64,000 nt of DNA from Paratrimastix pyriformis (GCA_027972325.1 JAPMOS010000001.1:901001-965000); one strand, 5' to 3'. Shown: positions 9,701-21,531, counted from the stretch's first letter. Numbers and translations are program-made. Notes: a model not told the origin generated them from the letters alone.

Positions 9701-12378
9701 GGGGAGGGGGCGGACACACGAGGGTGGCCAGCCCGATGGACTGGCCCGTCAGGTTCCAGGGCACCTCGACCGTGGCCAGCCGGGCGAAGAACCGCATCAG
9801 GAACTGGGCGCCCCCCGAGAGACGCCAGCCCCCGTGGCGGTGAGAACATCCAACCCGTGGCGGTGAGACCAACCCCGTGACGGGCGGGCAACCCGTGGCA
9901 GTGAGAGGCCTCGGGCCCCAGGCGCACGGCCGTCCGCTTGCCCGCCGCGGGTGGACGGGTGGACGGGTGGACGGGATGGGTGGGTGTGCGGACCACGTTG
10001 GCGAGTTGGGCGATGATGAGGCCGAGGGCCCACGAGGGCACCGAGTAGGCGAGCGACTGGGTCAGCAGCAGCCCGACCACGCTGGTGCGCCGCATGCCGA
10101 TCATACGCAGCACGCCAAGCTCGAAGGTGCGCGTGTCCACGGAGATCATCAGCAAGCTGCCGCACCACGCCCCCACGCACGCCGCCAGCAGTCAAGAAGG
10201 CCACGGAAACCACGGTGATGCTCCCCCATGAGCGCGATTGGGCAAGCACGCGGCGGGGCAGGGAAAGAAGGGCGCACGCGCAGGTACAGGCAATACATGG
10301 GGGCGGGGGCGGGGGGGGGGGGGGGGGCGGGGGGGGGGCGGGCGGGCGGGCGGGCGGGCGGGGGCGAGGGGAGGGATGGTTGCGGACCTGTAGATGAGCA
10401 GGACGGAGAGGGCCACGAGGATGGTGATGATGATCGAGAGGACCAGCGAGAGGAACATGGAGAACATGGACATGCTCTGCATGCCCCGCAGCACGGGCAT
10501 CGAGACCGACACCTGGTTGAAGCCCAGCCGGTACAGCAGCGAGCTGCTCCACTCCACCACCGTGCTGGCGCCACCAAGCCGAGCCGAGCACCGACCGACC
10601 GACCGACCGACCGACCGACACACGCGAGCAGCAGCCAGGTGAGATGGGCCACGTCTCCATCCCTCCCCCATCCCCCCCTCTCCCCCTCCCCAAACGAATC
10701 CTCACCGCCGTCGCAAGGGGCCAGCCGGGAGGGTACGGACTCCTGCAGGGAGTCGTAGTTGAGGTCGAGGTAGGTCCGATAGCGGGGCGGGGGGATGTTG
10801 AAGATGACCTCCTGGGCGAAGTGGTCCAGGTTGCGGCTCGCCAGGGTCTCCCGGATGGTGGCGTTGATGGCCGGGTGCAGCCGCTCCAGCAGGTGCCCCA
10901 GGAAGGTGTCGTACTCGACGAAGCACGCGTGGTACTCGTCCAGGGAGGTCTTCCCGTAGACGCTCTCGGAAACCTGCCGTGCCCACACACGCCGCCCACA
11001 CCACCGCGAGGAGGACCGTGAGTGAGGAGGGGAGCGGGCCGCTCGGCTCTTCGCTCGGAGCTCAGCCGGGACGGGGGTGAGGGTGAGGGTGAGGGTGGGG
11101 CACGGGGATGTAGAGGGGGGAGGAGGAGGGGAGGGGGGGCAAGGGAGCCCGGACCTCGCCCACGGTGAGGGGCAGGTTGACGGTGGCGTGTGGGCCCATG
11201 AGCTGGTACCAGCGGCTGGTGTAGAGCATGTCCGGGTCGACCTGCTCGACCACGTCGTTCAGCAGGGGCCGGAAGGGGTCGCTGGCCAGGTTGAACCGCA
11301 CGAAGAACTTGTCCCCCTTGCTCAGCTGCGGGTGGCGGCGTGGGTGCGGGTGGTCGGTGTGAGACCGAAGAGGCGAAGGCGGGGGCGAAGGCGGGGGCGA
11401 AGGCGGGGGCGAAGGCGGGGGCGAAGGCGGGGGCGAAGGCGGGGGCGAAGGCGGGGGCGAAGGCGGGGGCGAAGGCGGGGGCGAAGGCGGGGGCGAAGGC
11501 GGGGGCGAAGGCGGGGGCGAAGGCGGGCGGTGTGGCAGAGGCAGCAGAGGGGATGATGGCGGGCGGACCCCCATGGCGATGGCCATGTTGGAGGAGATGA
11601 TGGCCTGCCCCTGGGCGATGGTGCCGTACTTCCACTCGCGCCCGAGCCCGATCATCGACTAACCGGCCGGGATCGGGACCAGGAGAGACGGGGGCGATGA
11701 GGACCGGGGGCGCGGGCCGGCAGACCTCCCGTTCGGACTTGGTCAAATACACAGTGGCCTCGTGGGCTGCCCCACAATATTTCTTAATGCAACTCTGATC
11801 GGTAATGTCGGGCCGGGCAGCGCAGGCCGTGTCGTTCGCGAGCCCCAGATAGGTCCAGCTCGTGTCGTCCTGGAGGGACTCCGCCGGAACGGCGCAGTCC
11901 TTGAATGGGTATGCGAGGACACTGAAATCGTACCGGGGCGTATGGTAATGAAACTTTTGCGCGAATTTGTGTGTGAGAGACCAATGGAGGAGCCACAGAC
12001 TGGATCGCCCTGCTTCGACATGACCTCCGAGATGAGGGTGTAGTTAAGATCACCGCTCCCAGTCCAGTCACCTGCCTGAATTAGCAGGTCAATTTGTCCC
12101 TGATTGGATTCGGCCATCTGGAGAACGACAACCGGAAAGCTGTCCATGGCAGAATAGATAATGGCCACGAAGGTCACCACAATCATGCATGCAACAAAAC
12201 CCGTGCAATAACTCAACTTTCCCTTCTTGATTTGTTTGAACGTTTGGGAGAAGAAGAAGCCAAGGTTGTTCCAAAATACGGCGAACTTGCCCTTTGGTCG
12301 CACGTTGGCGTTTGCCCGTTCCGCGTGAAGTTCACCCGTTGTACTGCGAAACGCGTCTGCGTCATCCTCGTACTGCAT
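6223..12378 (-). CDS. Two-module FtsX-like (MacB-type) membrane permease, about 17 exons
   Basis: Large polytopic membrane protein of roughly 1,100 residues. An N-terminal membrane segment lies within CTGFVACMIVVTFVAIIYSA. It is followed by a soluble region (Y-L-T-K-S-E-R-E, then LSKGDKFFVRFNLASDPF), then two FtsX/MacB permease modules. Module one runs from SMFLSLVLSIIITILVALSV through VDTRTFELGVLRMIGMRRTS to LQVVGFFLFWEKRALRDL. Module two holds ACTVVAMLLCFFSLMSSMYT, FEQTKEIGIMRALG and the final LVAVIVLSVVCSVMAAAAP. The TREFELG/TKEIGIMRALG motifs are the family's coupling signature. No ATPase domain is present, so a partner ABC ATPase would be expected elsewhere. Introns carry most of the satellites here; one donor reads GCCCGG (7629). 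Substrate unknown. Confidence 0.85.
6538..6608. repeat. (CAGT)n/(CAGC)n tetranucleotide tract
   Basis: A run of CAGT units passing into CAGC units, in the last intron of the permease gene just upstream (transcript sense) of its acceptor. Confidence 0.95.
6634..7111. repeat. (GGT)n microsatellite about 450 bp with a (GAT)n block, ending in a G run
   Basis: Nearly pure GGT triplets on the plus strand with a GAT block at about 6718-6759 and a 19-nt G run at 7093-7111. It lies in the last permease intron, so the long apparent His-, Pro- or Gly-only reading frames across it are not proteins. Confidence 0.95.
7511..7615. repeat. 23-bp minisatellite (GGCAGTGGGGCAGCCAGCGG core)
   Basis: Four to five near-perfect head-to-tail copies inside the permease intron that starts with the GC donor at 7629. 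Confidence 0.9.
7934..8046. repeat. (GGGGCGGAGGGCGGC)n minisatellite
   Basis: About seven copies of a 15-bp unit with slight variation, in a permease intron. Confidence 0.9.
9261..9332. repeat. (GATGATTGGC)n 10-bp minisatellite
   Basis: Six or so copies, followed by diverged GGTGATG triplet-like repeats to about 9420. Permease intron. Confidence 0.85.
11364..11530. repeat. (GGCGAAGGCGGG)n 12-bp minisatellite
   Basis: About fourteen nearly identical 12-bp copies in the permease intron before the exon starting LSKGDKF. The tract is open in several frames on both strands, giving false coding signals. Confidence 0.95.
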
Positions 12379-13062
12379 CGTCTGTCAGTCAGTGAGGACG
12401 CAAAGCGCCGGATTTTATTTATTCAGAACCTGTGGGATAAATCCACCCGGAAATCTGTCAAATGGTCATGCAAAAATCTCTCTTCACTTTCACCAGTCCA
12501 ACACGTTTTCTTCCCCGACACCCGATTGTGGTGCCAATTTCAAGTGCTCGATTTGTTTGGATTGTTTTGTTTGATTCACCTTCCACGTTCTTCTCCGGTA
12601 ATTGCATCGTCCTCGGGCCAACGTGATTCCCCTTGTTTGGTCCCAGCACTATTTTTTCCCCGAAAGAACCAACGATTCCGCCTGGGGCCAAAACTCCTCT
12701 TCTCTTCCTTTCGTATCTTTCTCCTCTTCCCTCTCTTTCTTTTTTCCCTCCCCTTTCATCGTTTCTTCTCCGGCAATTGCCCCATCGTCCCCGGGCCCGG
12801 GCCAACACACGTTTTTCCCCCAAAACTAAGCGCGCATGCCACCTTCACCATCTTGGCCTCGTCCACAAGTGTTACCAGTCCGCACGCGTGAAGGCTGTGA
12901 CTTCATTCGTCTCGTCCCGCCAACTCATTTCCCTTCATCCCTCATTTTCGGGTGATTCTAGGGGTTTTTCACCGGCGTGCTGATGCCGCCTTCCAGCTCA
13001 ATGCCGGCGACTGGGCACCGCACCACGGGTGATAGGGGTTATTTTGCGCTTTTGTTCCGACG
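12379..13062. promoter_or_regulatory. Divergent intergenic region, permease and ALG3
   Basis: A 684-bp head-to-head spacer, clearly T- and C-richer on the plus strand and lower in GC than both genes. No further gene is supported. Both promoters should lie here. Confidence 0.45.
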
Positions 13063-15071
13063 ATGCCGACCACACGGCAACCGCACTTCTTCGTAAGGAT
13101 TCTTCAATATGTTCTCTTGCCAACCGTTTTTCCTCGCCTCCTTCTTATCGCAGAGCTCCTCGGGACCCTCTTCATCATTTATCGCGTCCCATGTCTGTTT
13201 TTTCTTCTTCTGTCCACTTCACGCGCTCCCCTAGACACCGAGATTGACTGGATTGCCTACATGCAGGAAGTGAAGGGCCCATTGACGGGACAGTGGGATT
13301 ATTCTCAGCTTCGTGGCGACACCGGTCCGCTGGTCTACCCAGCAGGTCTGCGCGAATCTCGTTGCCGTCGTTGCATTTTTTTCCCTGACTTTTCTTCTCA
13401 CAGGATTTGTCTACCTTTACATGGCTCTCTACTATCTCACTGGCGAGGGCAACAACATCTTTCTTGCCCAACTGATTTTCCTCGGACTTTACATCGCCAT
13501 GATCACCGTCGTGGCCAAGATTTATCAGTTGGTTATCTATGAGAACCGCTCCACCCCGAAGCCGTTCATGGGTCTCAGTTCTCGCAATGTCGGTCCTGTT
13601 TCGACTTCGGTTTCCTGACCACCTTGCACTGTGGTGGTGGTATGGGCGGGGCAGGTTTTGTATGCGGCCCTGCTGGTGATGACTTGCATGTCGCGCCGTG
13701 TGCATAGCCTCTTCGTGCTGCGTCTGTTCAACGACTGCTGGGCCATGTTCCTGCTGTACTGCGCCATCCTGCTCATCCTGCGGCGCCGCTGGTACCTGGG
13801 CTCGGCCCTCTATAGTCTGGCCGTCTCGATCAAGATGAACGTGTTCCTCTTCGCGCCCGGGCTGGGCGTCCTCATGCTCCTCGAGCGGGGCATCGCCGGC
13901 ACGGTGCCCCTGCTGCTCCTCTGCGCGGCCATCCAGGTCTCCCTTCACTCCCCCCCGGCACCGCACGTGCTTCCGCCTCTTCCTGCCGAAGGACACGCTC
14001 CCTCCCAGCGCCATGGGCGGGATGGCGGGTTGGCCGAAGCTGACCGTCCCGGGTGTGCTGGGGTGACCGCAGGTGGCCCTGGGGACGCCCTTCCTGCTGA
14101 CCAACTGGCGGACGTACGTCCACGGGGCCTTCGAGTTCGGGCGAGTGTTCTTCTTCAAGTGGACCGTCAACTGGCGCTTCCTGGGCGAGCGGCTCTTCCT
14201 GGACAAGCGCCTGGCCCTGGGGCTGCTGGCCCTGCAGGCCCTCCTGATCGGCCTCTTCTGGACCTTCAAGTGGGGCCTCCGGTCTGCCCCCTGCCCCGCC
14301 CGGCCCCGGCCCTGCTTGAGATTGATCGCATCCCCCCGCCCCCCGCCCCCACCAGGATGCCCGCCATGCGGCGCGCCATGTTCTCCTTGCATCCGAAGGT
14401 CATCCGGCCACGCCTGTCGTACCGCTGTCCGTCTGCCGTCTGCCGCCTGCCACCGCCCCCTCCCCGGCAGCCTGCCGCTGCTCGCTCTGCCCGGGCACGG
14501 ATGTCATGGATCTTCTTGGCTGCGGTGGCGGTGGCGGTGGCGGTGGCGGTGGCGGTGGCGGTGGCGGTGGCGGTGGCGGTGGCGGGGGGGGGGGGGGGGG
14601 GGGGTGGGGGTGGGGTGTACTGGCGCTGTATGGGCGGGGCGGGGCAGTCATGGTGGCGGTCCTCTTCACGAGCAACTTCCTGGGGATCGTCTGCTGCCGC
14701 TCGATGCACTACCAGTTCTACGTCTGGTACTACCACACCCTGCCCCTGCTCCTCTGGCTCGTCCCGGCCATCCCCTGGCCCGTCAAGTCCGTGGCCCCTC
14801 CTCTCTCCTCCAACCCCGCGCCCCCCCCTCCGCGCCCCGGTCTGCACCTCCCACATGCGGCTCTGGGGGGATGCTGGCGGGCAGGGTGGGGATGCTGCTG
14901 ACGATCGAGTACGCCTGGAACGTGTACCCCTCGACGGCCCTCTCGTCGTATCTGCTCCAGCTGGCCCACTGGGCCCTCCTGCTGGGCCTCCTCGGTTCGG
15001 CCTTCCCCGCCCCCACGGCCGCCCCGCCCCGGCCCGCCCTCCCCGCCAAAGGGAGGCCCAAGGCCCAGTAG
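13063..15071 (+). CDS. ALG3: Dol-P-Man:Man5GlcNAc2-PP-Dol alpha-1,3-mannosyltransferase
   Basis: ER membrane enzyme that adds the first lumenal mannose to the lipid-linked N-glycan precursor. Family signatures appear in order: [101 protein letters not shown] and [10 protein letters not shown], with many hydrophobic segments between. Eight exons fit; a small exon at about 14372-14444 (ending RPRLSYR, donor gtccgt) is needed to keep phase into [11 protein letters not shown]. The intron after it holds a GGCGGT satellite. Ending in a Lys-rich tail (KGRPKAQ) suits an ER protein. Divergent with the permease. Confidence 0.93.
14523..14604. repeat. (GGCGGT)n hexanucleotide tract plus G run
   Basis: About ten units followed by roughly 20 G, in the ALG3 intron before the LFTSNF exon. 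It creates a spurious poly-Gly open frame. Confidence 0.95.
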
Positions 15072-15194
15072 GCCTTCTGCTGGGGGGAGATGGTGTCTTT
15101 GGTTGGGTCGCCTCAAACATGTTGTCACATACAGAGTGCATCCCCGAGTGATTCGGGAGGGGAGGGGGGGGGGGGGGGGGGGGGGGATCGGCCC

Positions 15195-15397
15195 CTATGC
15201 CTCTGCCGGTCGGCCATCAGGGCGGGTGATGGAGGAGATGACCATGTCCTGCAGGAAGGCGCCTTGCCGCTCGGTCAGCCTGGCGAGCGGGCGGGGAAGG
15301 TCGGAAATGGGGAATGACGGACATGTCCGGACATGGCGGACATGGCGGTTTTGGGGAAATGGCCGAAATGGAGAATGGTGGAAATGGAGGTGGGTGA

Positions 15398-15495
<98 letters not shown>

Positions 15496-18418
15496 ACCAA
15501 CCACGAGGGGCAGGAGGGGCGCCGCACGGACCCACTGCTCTTCGATGGGGCAGCCGCCGCCTGGGCTGGGGCCTCGGGCTCGGAGCCTGCAGGGGGCGGG
15601 GCGGGGCGGGCGGACATGGCCAGGAAGCGCCGCAGGGTGCTCTCGTCCTCCGAGCCGCCGGGGGCCGGGGCCGGGGCGGTGAGGGGCCCCTGGCGGCTGA
15701 TCCGGGGGGCCCGCTTCTCCTTGACCATGGGCACCCGCTGCTCGCGGCTCATCGGCCGCGGCGGGTCCGCCCCCAGGCTGCCAGGGGCCACCATCGCCGG
15801 GCCGCCAGGGGCGAAGCGAGGCGAGGTGGGCGAGTAGCTGGGCGAGGTGGGCGAGTACTTGGGCGAGGTGGGCGAGTAGCTGGGCGAGGTGGGCGAGTAC
15901 TTGGGTGACGCAGGCGAGTACTGGGGCGAGGTGGGCGAGCGCGGGGGCGAGGCGGGGCGGCGAGGCATGGGCATCCCGAAGGGGAGGCCTCGGCTGCCGG
16001 AGAGACCCGGCCCGCCCCGCCAAACTGGGGCAGCAGCGACACGGGGGCGGGAAGGGCTGGCCGGAGGGCTGGTCGGGGGCAGGGGGCGGACGGATCATAT
16101 CGGTCGGTGAATGGGGGGCCCCGAAGGTGAAGGGCTGCGACTGCGGCTGCGACTGCGGGTTGAGCTGGGGCTGGGGCTGCTGGCCGGGGAAGGCGAACGC
16201 AGGAGGCGGGGCGAAGAAGGGCGCCGCCATCGCTCCGGGCGGCCCGCCGAAGGCGAAACCCGGCGCGCCCGGCGGCGGCGGGAATCCCGGGGCGGTGGGG
16301 AGGCCCGGGAGTGCCATCCATGCCGGCGCGGATTGCTGGGGGCCGGGGGCAGGGGCCCCGAGGAAGGCGGGAGGGCAGCCAAACCCGAAGCCGGGGCCGC
16401 CCGGGGCAAGGGCGGGGGCAGCGGCAGCGGCGGCCCCGAAAGGAAAGACGGGGCGCGGCCCTCCGGCGCCGGGGGCTGCCCCGGCAAGGGTGGCAAGGGA
16501 CAGGCGGCCAGGGTCGAAGAGGCCGGGGCCGGCGGGAGCGGGGCCGCCAAAGCCAAAGGGGAGCCCAGCCCCGGGGGGGCCATCCGGGCGAGCCAGTCCA
16601 AAGTCGGAGACTGCCGGGACCCCGAACGCCGCGCCCGGAGGCGGCGCCGGATAGCCGCAGCCGAAACCTCCAGGGGGGGCTCCCCCTCCCCCTCCGCCTC
16701 CGAAGAGGCCGGGTGGGGGCCGCCCGCGATTCGCGCCAAAAGGCTCCGCAAAAAGTCGTCCGGGCTCATCGGGCCGTCCGAAGCCGAAGCCGAGCCCTCC
16801 CGGCCCAGCCCCGGGCCCGCCAGCCCCAAAGCCAGCTCCAAACCCAGATCGCTGCTCAGCATCGCCCGGCCCTCGGAACAGCTGCCGCTGCTCGGGCTGG
16901 CGCTCCTCGCGGAGCTCCCGGGCTCGCCCTCGGAGCAGCTCCTCGAAGCTGGGCCCCGGCTCGGGCTCCGTATCCTTCTTCCGGGGCTCCCGCGGCGGCT
17001 CTCGAGGCTCTCGGGGCTCCCGGCACTCGGTCTGCTTCTTCTTCGGGCCGAGCCGGGCGGGCTCCGGCTGCGACCGGGGGGCCTCCGGGCAGGAGGCTTC
17101 GGCAGGGGCGACAGGCTGGCCAGAGTCTCCCCTGGCCCCAGTCTGGCCATGTGGGGCCGAGAAGGTGGCGGATGAGCAATGTGGGCGGGTGGGTGCGACT
17201 GCGTGCGTACATTTTGGGTTGTGTGTCTGTGTGTGTGTGTGTGGGGGGATAGCCCAACCGGCGGGGGCAGACCCGAAAAAACAGTGGCTCCTTGGCCGCC
17301 TTGGGCTCTTCGAGGACGGGGGCCACCGCGGCGGGGAGTCCCATCAGGAGGGCGACCGAGGAGGCGGCGCGGTTGAGATGCGACCGCAGGGCCTCCACGG
17401 GGCGCACCCGGGCGAAGCAGAGCAGCCCCGCCTGCACGTCGGCACTGAGGGGCGGCTCGGCGGCCCCCGGAGCGGACTGTGCGGCCGCCGGGGCGACTGA
17501 ACTGCTGTTGGCCGTATCGGATCCGCGTCCCGCATTCTCGGGCGGTGCGGGAAGGGACGCCGACACGGGCGCAGGGGCAGCGACCGAGGTCGGGGCAGCA
17601 ACGGGCTTCTCCGCCCCTTCCTCTGGAGCCTCGGCTTTGCGTTCGGCCCGGCGGGCCCGGGCGGTGGCAGACTTCTTCCTGCGCTCTTCGAGCCGCCTGC
17701 GGATCTCCTGCTTGATGTCCTGCGCCGAGGCTGCCGCTTCCGCGAGCGAACTGCTGGCCTTGGCCGGGGCTGCCGCGGGGGGGGACACCACCTCAATGCG
17801 AGGGCTACCGGGTGGGCTGAGGGAATCGGCCCGAGGGCTGCGCGGGGACCCCGAGCCGTCTTCCTCCGCTTCCGAGCCCTCGCGACGGTGCGGGCTGCGT
17901 GAGCGGCTCCGGGCGGGCGAGGGGGCGCGTATCATGAAGGGGGGCTGTCCGGGGGGCGGAAACCCCAGCCCTCCCATGGCGGGCATCCCGCCTCCGAATG
18001 AGGGCGGAACTTGGCCGGCCGAAGGAAGGTGCGGGAGGGACGCTGGCGAAGTGATGAGAACCTCCCGGGTGGGGATGCAAACCTGGAATTGGCGGGGGCC
18101 GCCACCCGCCGCCGCCGCCGCCACCACCATAAGGTTCACCGTCCTCCTATCAAATAGAGAATTGTCGGTCCTTGCAAACAAGAGGGCCGACCTCCAAATG
18201 AATGACGAGATGTTCCACAAAAGAGGCTGTATATCCGGGCATTCCAGGACCTCTCATACAAACAGGGCAATGCTAAATGAGAGCTTGAAAAATGAACCGG
18301 CCAGCGAAGGTTGGGCACGGACAGGTCTTTCAAGAACACCGGCATGTTGGTCGGCGAGATGTTCCAGCATCAGCAATATTGGGAAGTGGTTGTGACAAAA
18401 CGGACAAACAACTTCCAT
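15195..18418 (-). CDS. Zinc-finger/SR/FG-rich protein with RNA Pol II CTD-like heptads
   Basis: Five or more exons. Exon 1 starts [12 protein letters not shown] and, with exon 2 ([10 protein letters not shown]...[10 protein letters not shown]), forms a tandem C-x2-C...H-x3-4-H pair like the Di19/RNF114/KCMF1 zinc fingers. Next come Gly/Pro linkers, an RS-type stretch ([14 protein letters not shown]), a charged helix ([17 protein letters not shown]), a conserved-looking helical segment ([17 protein letters not shown]), then a long FG-rich region ([29 protein letters not shown]). Near the end, about 15840-15945, are five tandem heptads of the form [14 protein letters not shown]. The final exon ends [12 protein letters not shown]. 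No polymerase domain is present, so this is not RPB1. A role in transcription-coupled RNA processing is inference only. Its start is 113 bp from the NAPRT start, head-to-head. Confidence 0.7.
15399..15496. repeat. (CAGC)n tetranucleotide tract
   Basis: About 24 CAGC units in the last intron of the CTD-heptad gene. The (WLAG)n-type frame across it is not coding: the intron begins GTCCGT just after SKSSG...SSG and ends before [11 protein letters not shown]. Confidence 0.9.
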
Positions 18419-18530
18419 CCTTCAGGGCCTTGGCGACCACAGGAGAAATTTGAAGGATAAAAACAAACACGAAATAACCGAGTCCGCCCCAGGGATCCTC
18501 CCACCAGGCCCAGCCGTGCACCGCGCATCA
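18419..18530. promoter_or_regulatory. 112-bp bidirectional promoter region
   Basis: Separates the start codons of the zinc-finger/CTD-heptad gene (-) and NAPRT (+). AT-rich relative to both, with an AAAACAAAC-like stretch. No canonical element is certain. Confidence 0.4.
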
Positions 18531-20798
18531 ATGGAAACCGAAATTCCCCCGAACACCAACCCTCTGGTGACTCCCTTGCTCACCGATATGTACCAGATTT
18601 CGATGTGCTACGGGTATTGGAAGAATCAGGTTTGATCGTGACCCGTTCCTCCTCCCCCATCATTTGTTGTTTCGGCTTCCCCAGATTCATGAAAAAAATG
18701 CGGTCTTCGACCTTTTCTTCCGGAAGAATCCGTTTAAGGGAGAGTACACAATTTTCGCCGGACTGGAGGAGGTTTGTGTGTTGTGACTCTTCCGCTCATG
18801 ACCATTTTTTTGAAGGTTCTTCGTCTGGTGGCCCATTTCCGCTTCTCCGAATCAGACATTGCATATCTGAAGACTGTCCTCCCCAATGCGGAGCAAGATT
18901 TTTTCAAGTATTTGGCTTCTGTTGATTGCAGCCGCATTAAGATCTACGCTCTTCGTGAGGGCACTGTCTGCGCCAAGAGAGATTCACCACATCGTGCACA
19001 TCGTTCCGGAATTATTTTTGGCCCTTCTATAGTTGTGCTTCCCTCGGATTCCCCTGCTCCGGGTCGAGGGTCCCCTGGCCATTGCCCAGCTCCTCGAGAC
19101 CCCGCTCCTCAATCTGATCAACTACCCCTCGCTCATCTGCACCAACGCGGCCCGGATGCGCCTGGCTGCGGGTGACGACAAGGTGATGATGGAATTCGGC
19201 TGCCGGCGCGCCCAGGGCCCCGACGGCGCCATCTCGGCGGCCCGGTACGCGGTCATGGGCGGCTTCGACCGCACCTCGAACGTCGAGGCGGGCAAGCTGT
19301 TCGGCATCGGGGTGAGCGGCACCCACGCGCACGCCTTCGTGATGTCCTTCAACTCGTTGGCCGATCTGGTGCACCTGCGCACCCTCAAGAGCGCCGACGG
19401 GGCCCGCGAGGTCGACATGGTGGGTCCGTTGCTCCGCCCCCGGCCGGCGGGGCAAGGGGCCATGTGCAATGGGGCGGGAATCGCGTGTCATGGCGAATCT
19501 GGTGTCTTTGCTCTGCGCCCGATTATCCTGCGCCCTGACTGCTGCTCTCCTCCCCTCCCCCTCCCCCCCCCCCCCCCCATCCACTCCCCCGGCCAGAGAT
19601 GGTCACCCAGCGGCGGCGCCAGTTGGGCTTCACAGACACCAACGAAGGCGAGCTGGCCGCCTTTGCGGCCTATGCGATGGCCTTCCCGGGCACCTTCCTG
19701 GCCCTGGTGGACACCTACGACACGCTGAAGAGCGGCCTGCAGAACTTCCTGATCGTGGCCACGATCCTGGCCGAGCTGGGCTACCAGCCCCTGGGCATCC
19801 GCCTCGACAGCGGCGATCTGGCGTACCTCTCGAAGGAGTGCCGCCGCCGCATCCACGAGACGGCCCTCAGCGCCCACCTGCCCATCCTCGACCGGGCCAC
19901 CATCGTGGCCAGCAACGACCTCAACGAGGCCACCATCTACTCGCTCAAGGAGCAGGGCCACGCCATCGACACCTTCGGCATCGGCACCAACCTGGTCGGC
20001 CCGCCGCCCCCTCGCTGCTCCGCTCGAGGCAATCACCACACCCGTTGATGTGATATCCCCCTGCGTCCTTCTGCTTCTGTGCGACGCACGCTCCACACGC
20101 ATACACGCACGCACACCCCCATTCACTCATCTTCCTCCTTCCCGTGCCCGCCACCCCGCCAGGTCACCTGCCAGAACGATCCCGCCCTCGGGTGCGTGTA
20201 CAAGCTGGTCGAGATCGACGGGGCTGCCCGCATCAAGATGAGCGAGGATGTCCGTGATGCGCGCGTATTCACCCCCCGCCATCTCAGCCATTTCAGCCTC
20301 ACGAGCTCCTCCTCATCCTCACATCCACCCTGCTGCCCACCCCGTCTGCTCTTGATGCGGGTGTGACCTTCCTGCGGCCGGCTCGTGCAGATCGTCAAGG
20401 TGACCATCCCCTGCCGGAAGATCGCCTACCGGCTGCTGGACCCGAGCGGCCGGCCCATCCTGGACCTGATGTCCCGCGTGGCCGGCTCGGAGGAGGACGT
20501 CCCCCAGCCCGACCGGCGCATCCTCTCGCGGCACCCCTTCGAGGAGAACAAGCGTGCCTACGTGGTGCCCCACACGGTGGTGCCCCTGCACCACCTCTTC
20601 TGGGACGGCCAGATCCGGCAGCCGCTGCCGACCCTGCCCGAGATCCGCGCCTACGTCATGCAGCAGCTCAAGGCCGTCCGGCCCGACCACCTGCGGGCCG
20701 TCAACCCCACCCCCTACAAGGTCTCCGTTACCAACGACCTGTACAGCTACATCCACCGCATCTGGCTCAGCGAGGCCCCCATCCCCACCCTCCAGTAA
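18531..20798 (+). CDS. NAPRT: Nicotinate phosphoribosyltransferase
   Basis: Makes nicotinate mononucleotide from nicotinate and PRPP with ATP, the entry step of Preiss-Handler NAD salvage. Seven exons give a full-length protein of about 520 residues. Family motifs: [20 protein letters not shown] at the start, [103 protein letters not shown] and [13 protein letters not shown]-like LGCVYKLVE. Donors are gtttga, gtttgt, gtctgc, gtccgt, gtcggc and gtccgt, the early, AT-richer introns using gtttg. No broken motif seen. Confidence 0.95.
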
Positions 20799-21012
20799 GG
20801 CCCACCGCACGCGCCCCAGACCCCTCAGTCGGAATAAACTTTCCCCTCTTCCTTTCCTCTCCTTTCCTCTCCCCCTGTTCTCCCCCCTGTTCTTCATTGG
20901 AACCGGTTGCTTTTGTTTATACTTTAATCTCGGTTTTCCGTTTTTCTCGGGATCTTCGGCACCCATATTTCGCGCCTGCTCTGTCACCTCAAAAGTCAAG
21001 CAAAGACACTCC

Positions 21013-21461
21013 TTATTGCTGCTGGGCCTGCTGCCGGGCCTCCTTTCGGGTGGCATCCTGGCAAGGCGGGGGGGGGGGGATGAGCCGAGCGAGGGCCGAG
21101 CGAGGGCCAGGAAGAGAAGGGAGAGTGCGCTCCAGACCTCAACCAAGGCAAGGTCCACACTCTGTGCCGCGAGATGTACATACCGAACAACAGAACCTCT
21201 TATGAAGCAGCTCTTCACCGAAATCTGAGAAAGGAATGAAGACGAAGGACATGAATGCACCGACAGACCATATGCGGAAACTTTTCAGGTTCAAGGGCCG
21301 ATGTGTTTGTGAGCTTAAAATTGAGGTGCTGATCGACACTGTGCAAAATGCCCTTGATGGCGAGATCGTTCTTCAACTCCACCACAATCTCCTTTCCTTG
21401 AAGAGTTTTAAAAATACTGTAGAAAAGCTAGCAAATATAAATCAAGTAAAACAAAGAACAT
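21013..21461 (-). CDS. LSM2: U6 snRNA-associated Sm-like protein LSm2
   Basis: Short four-exon gene of about 100 codons. Exon 1 is only MFF, then a 25-nt intron (21452-21428). Exon 2 reads [20 protein letters not shown] and onward through [15 protein letters not shown] (Sm1 motif) to EPEKFPHM. Exon 3 holds the Sm2 motif [13 protein letters not shown]. The last exon, [14 protein letters not shown], ends at 21013. All blocks match LSm2 in order and length. LSm2 is in both the LSm2-8 ring on U6 snRNA and the cytoplasmic LSm1-7 decapping ring. The tiny first exon is the least certain part. It is head-to-head with APRT. Confidence 0.9.
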
Positions 21462-21531
21462 GAGTGAGCGTCCAAAAAGAAAAGAGCACAAAAACCATTC
21501 GAGCGAAGTCAGCCCCGATTCCAGCCGCAAA
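21462..21531. promoter_or_regulatory. 70-bp bidirectional promoter region, LSM2 and APRT
   Basis: Very short A-rich spacer between two start codons on opposite strands. The frame upstream of the APRT ATG is also open, so an N-terminal extension of APRT to 21460 is formally possible. Confidence 0.4.

Noticed and set aside
15217-15560. A (WLAG)n repeat protein on the minus strand
   Set aside because: It translates the CAGC tract in the last intron of the CTD-heptad gene; a donor and acceptor flank it.
15830-15960. A fragment of RPB1 itself
   Set aside because: The heptads are continuous with FG-rich and SR exons, and no polymerase domain lies in the window.
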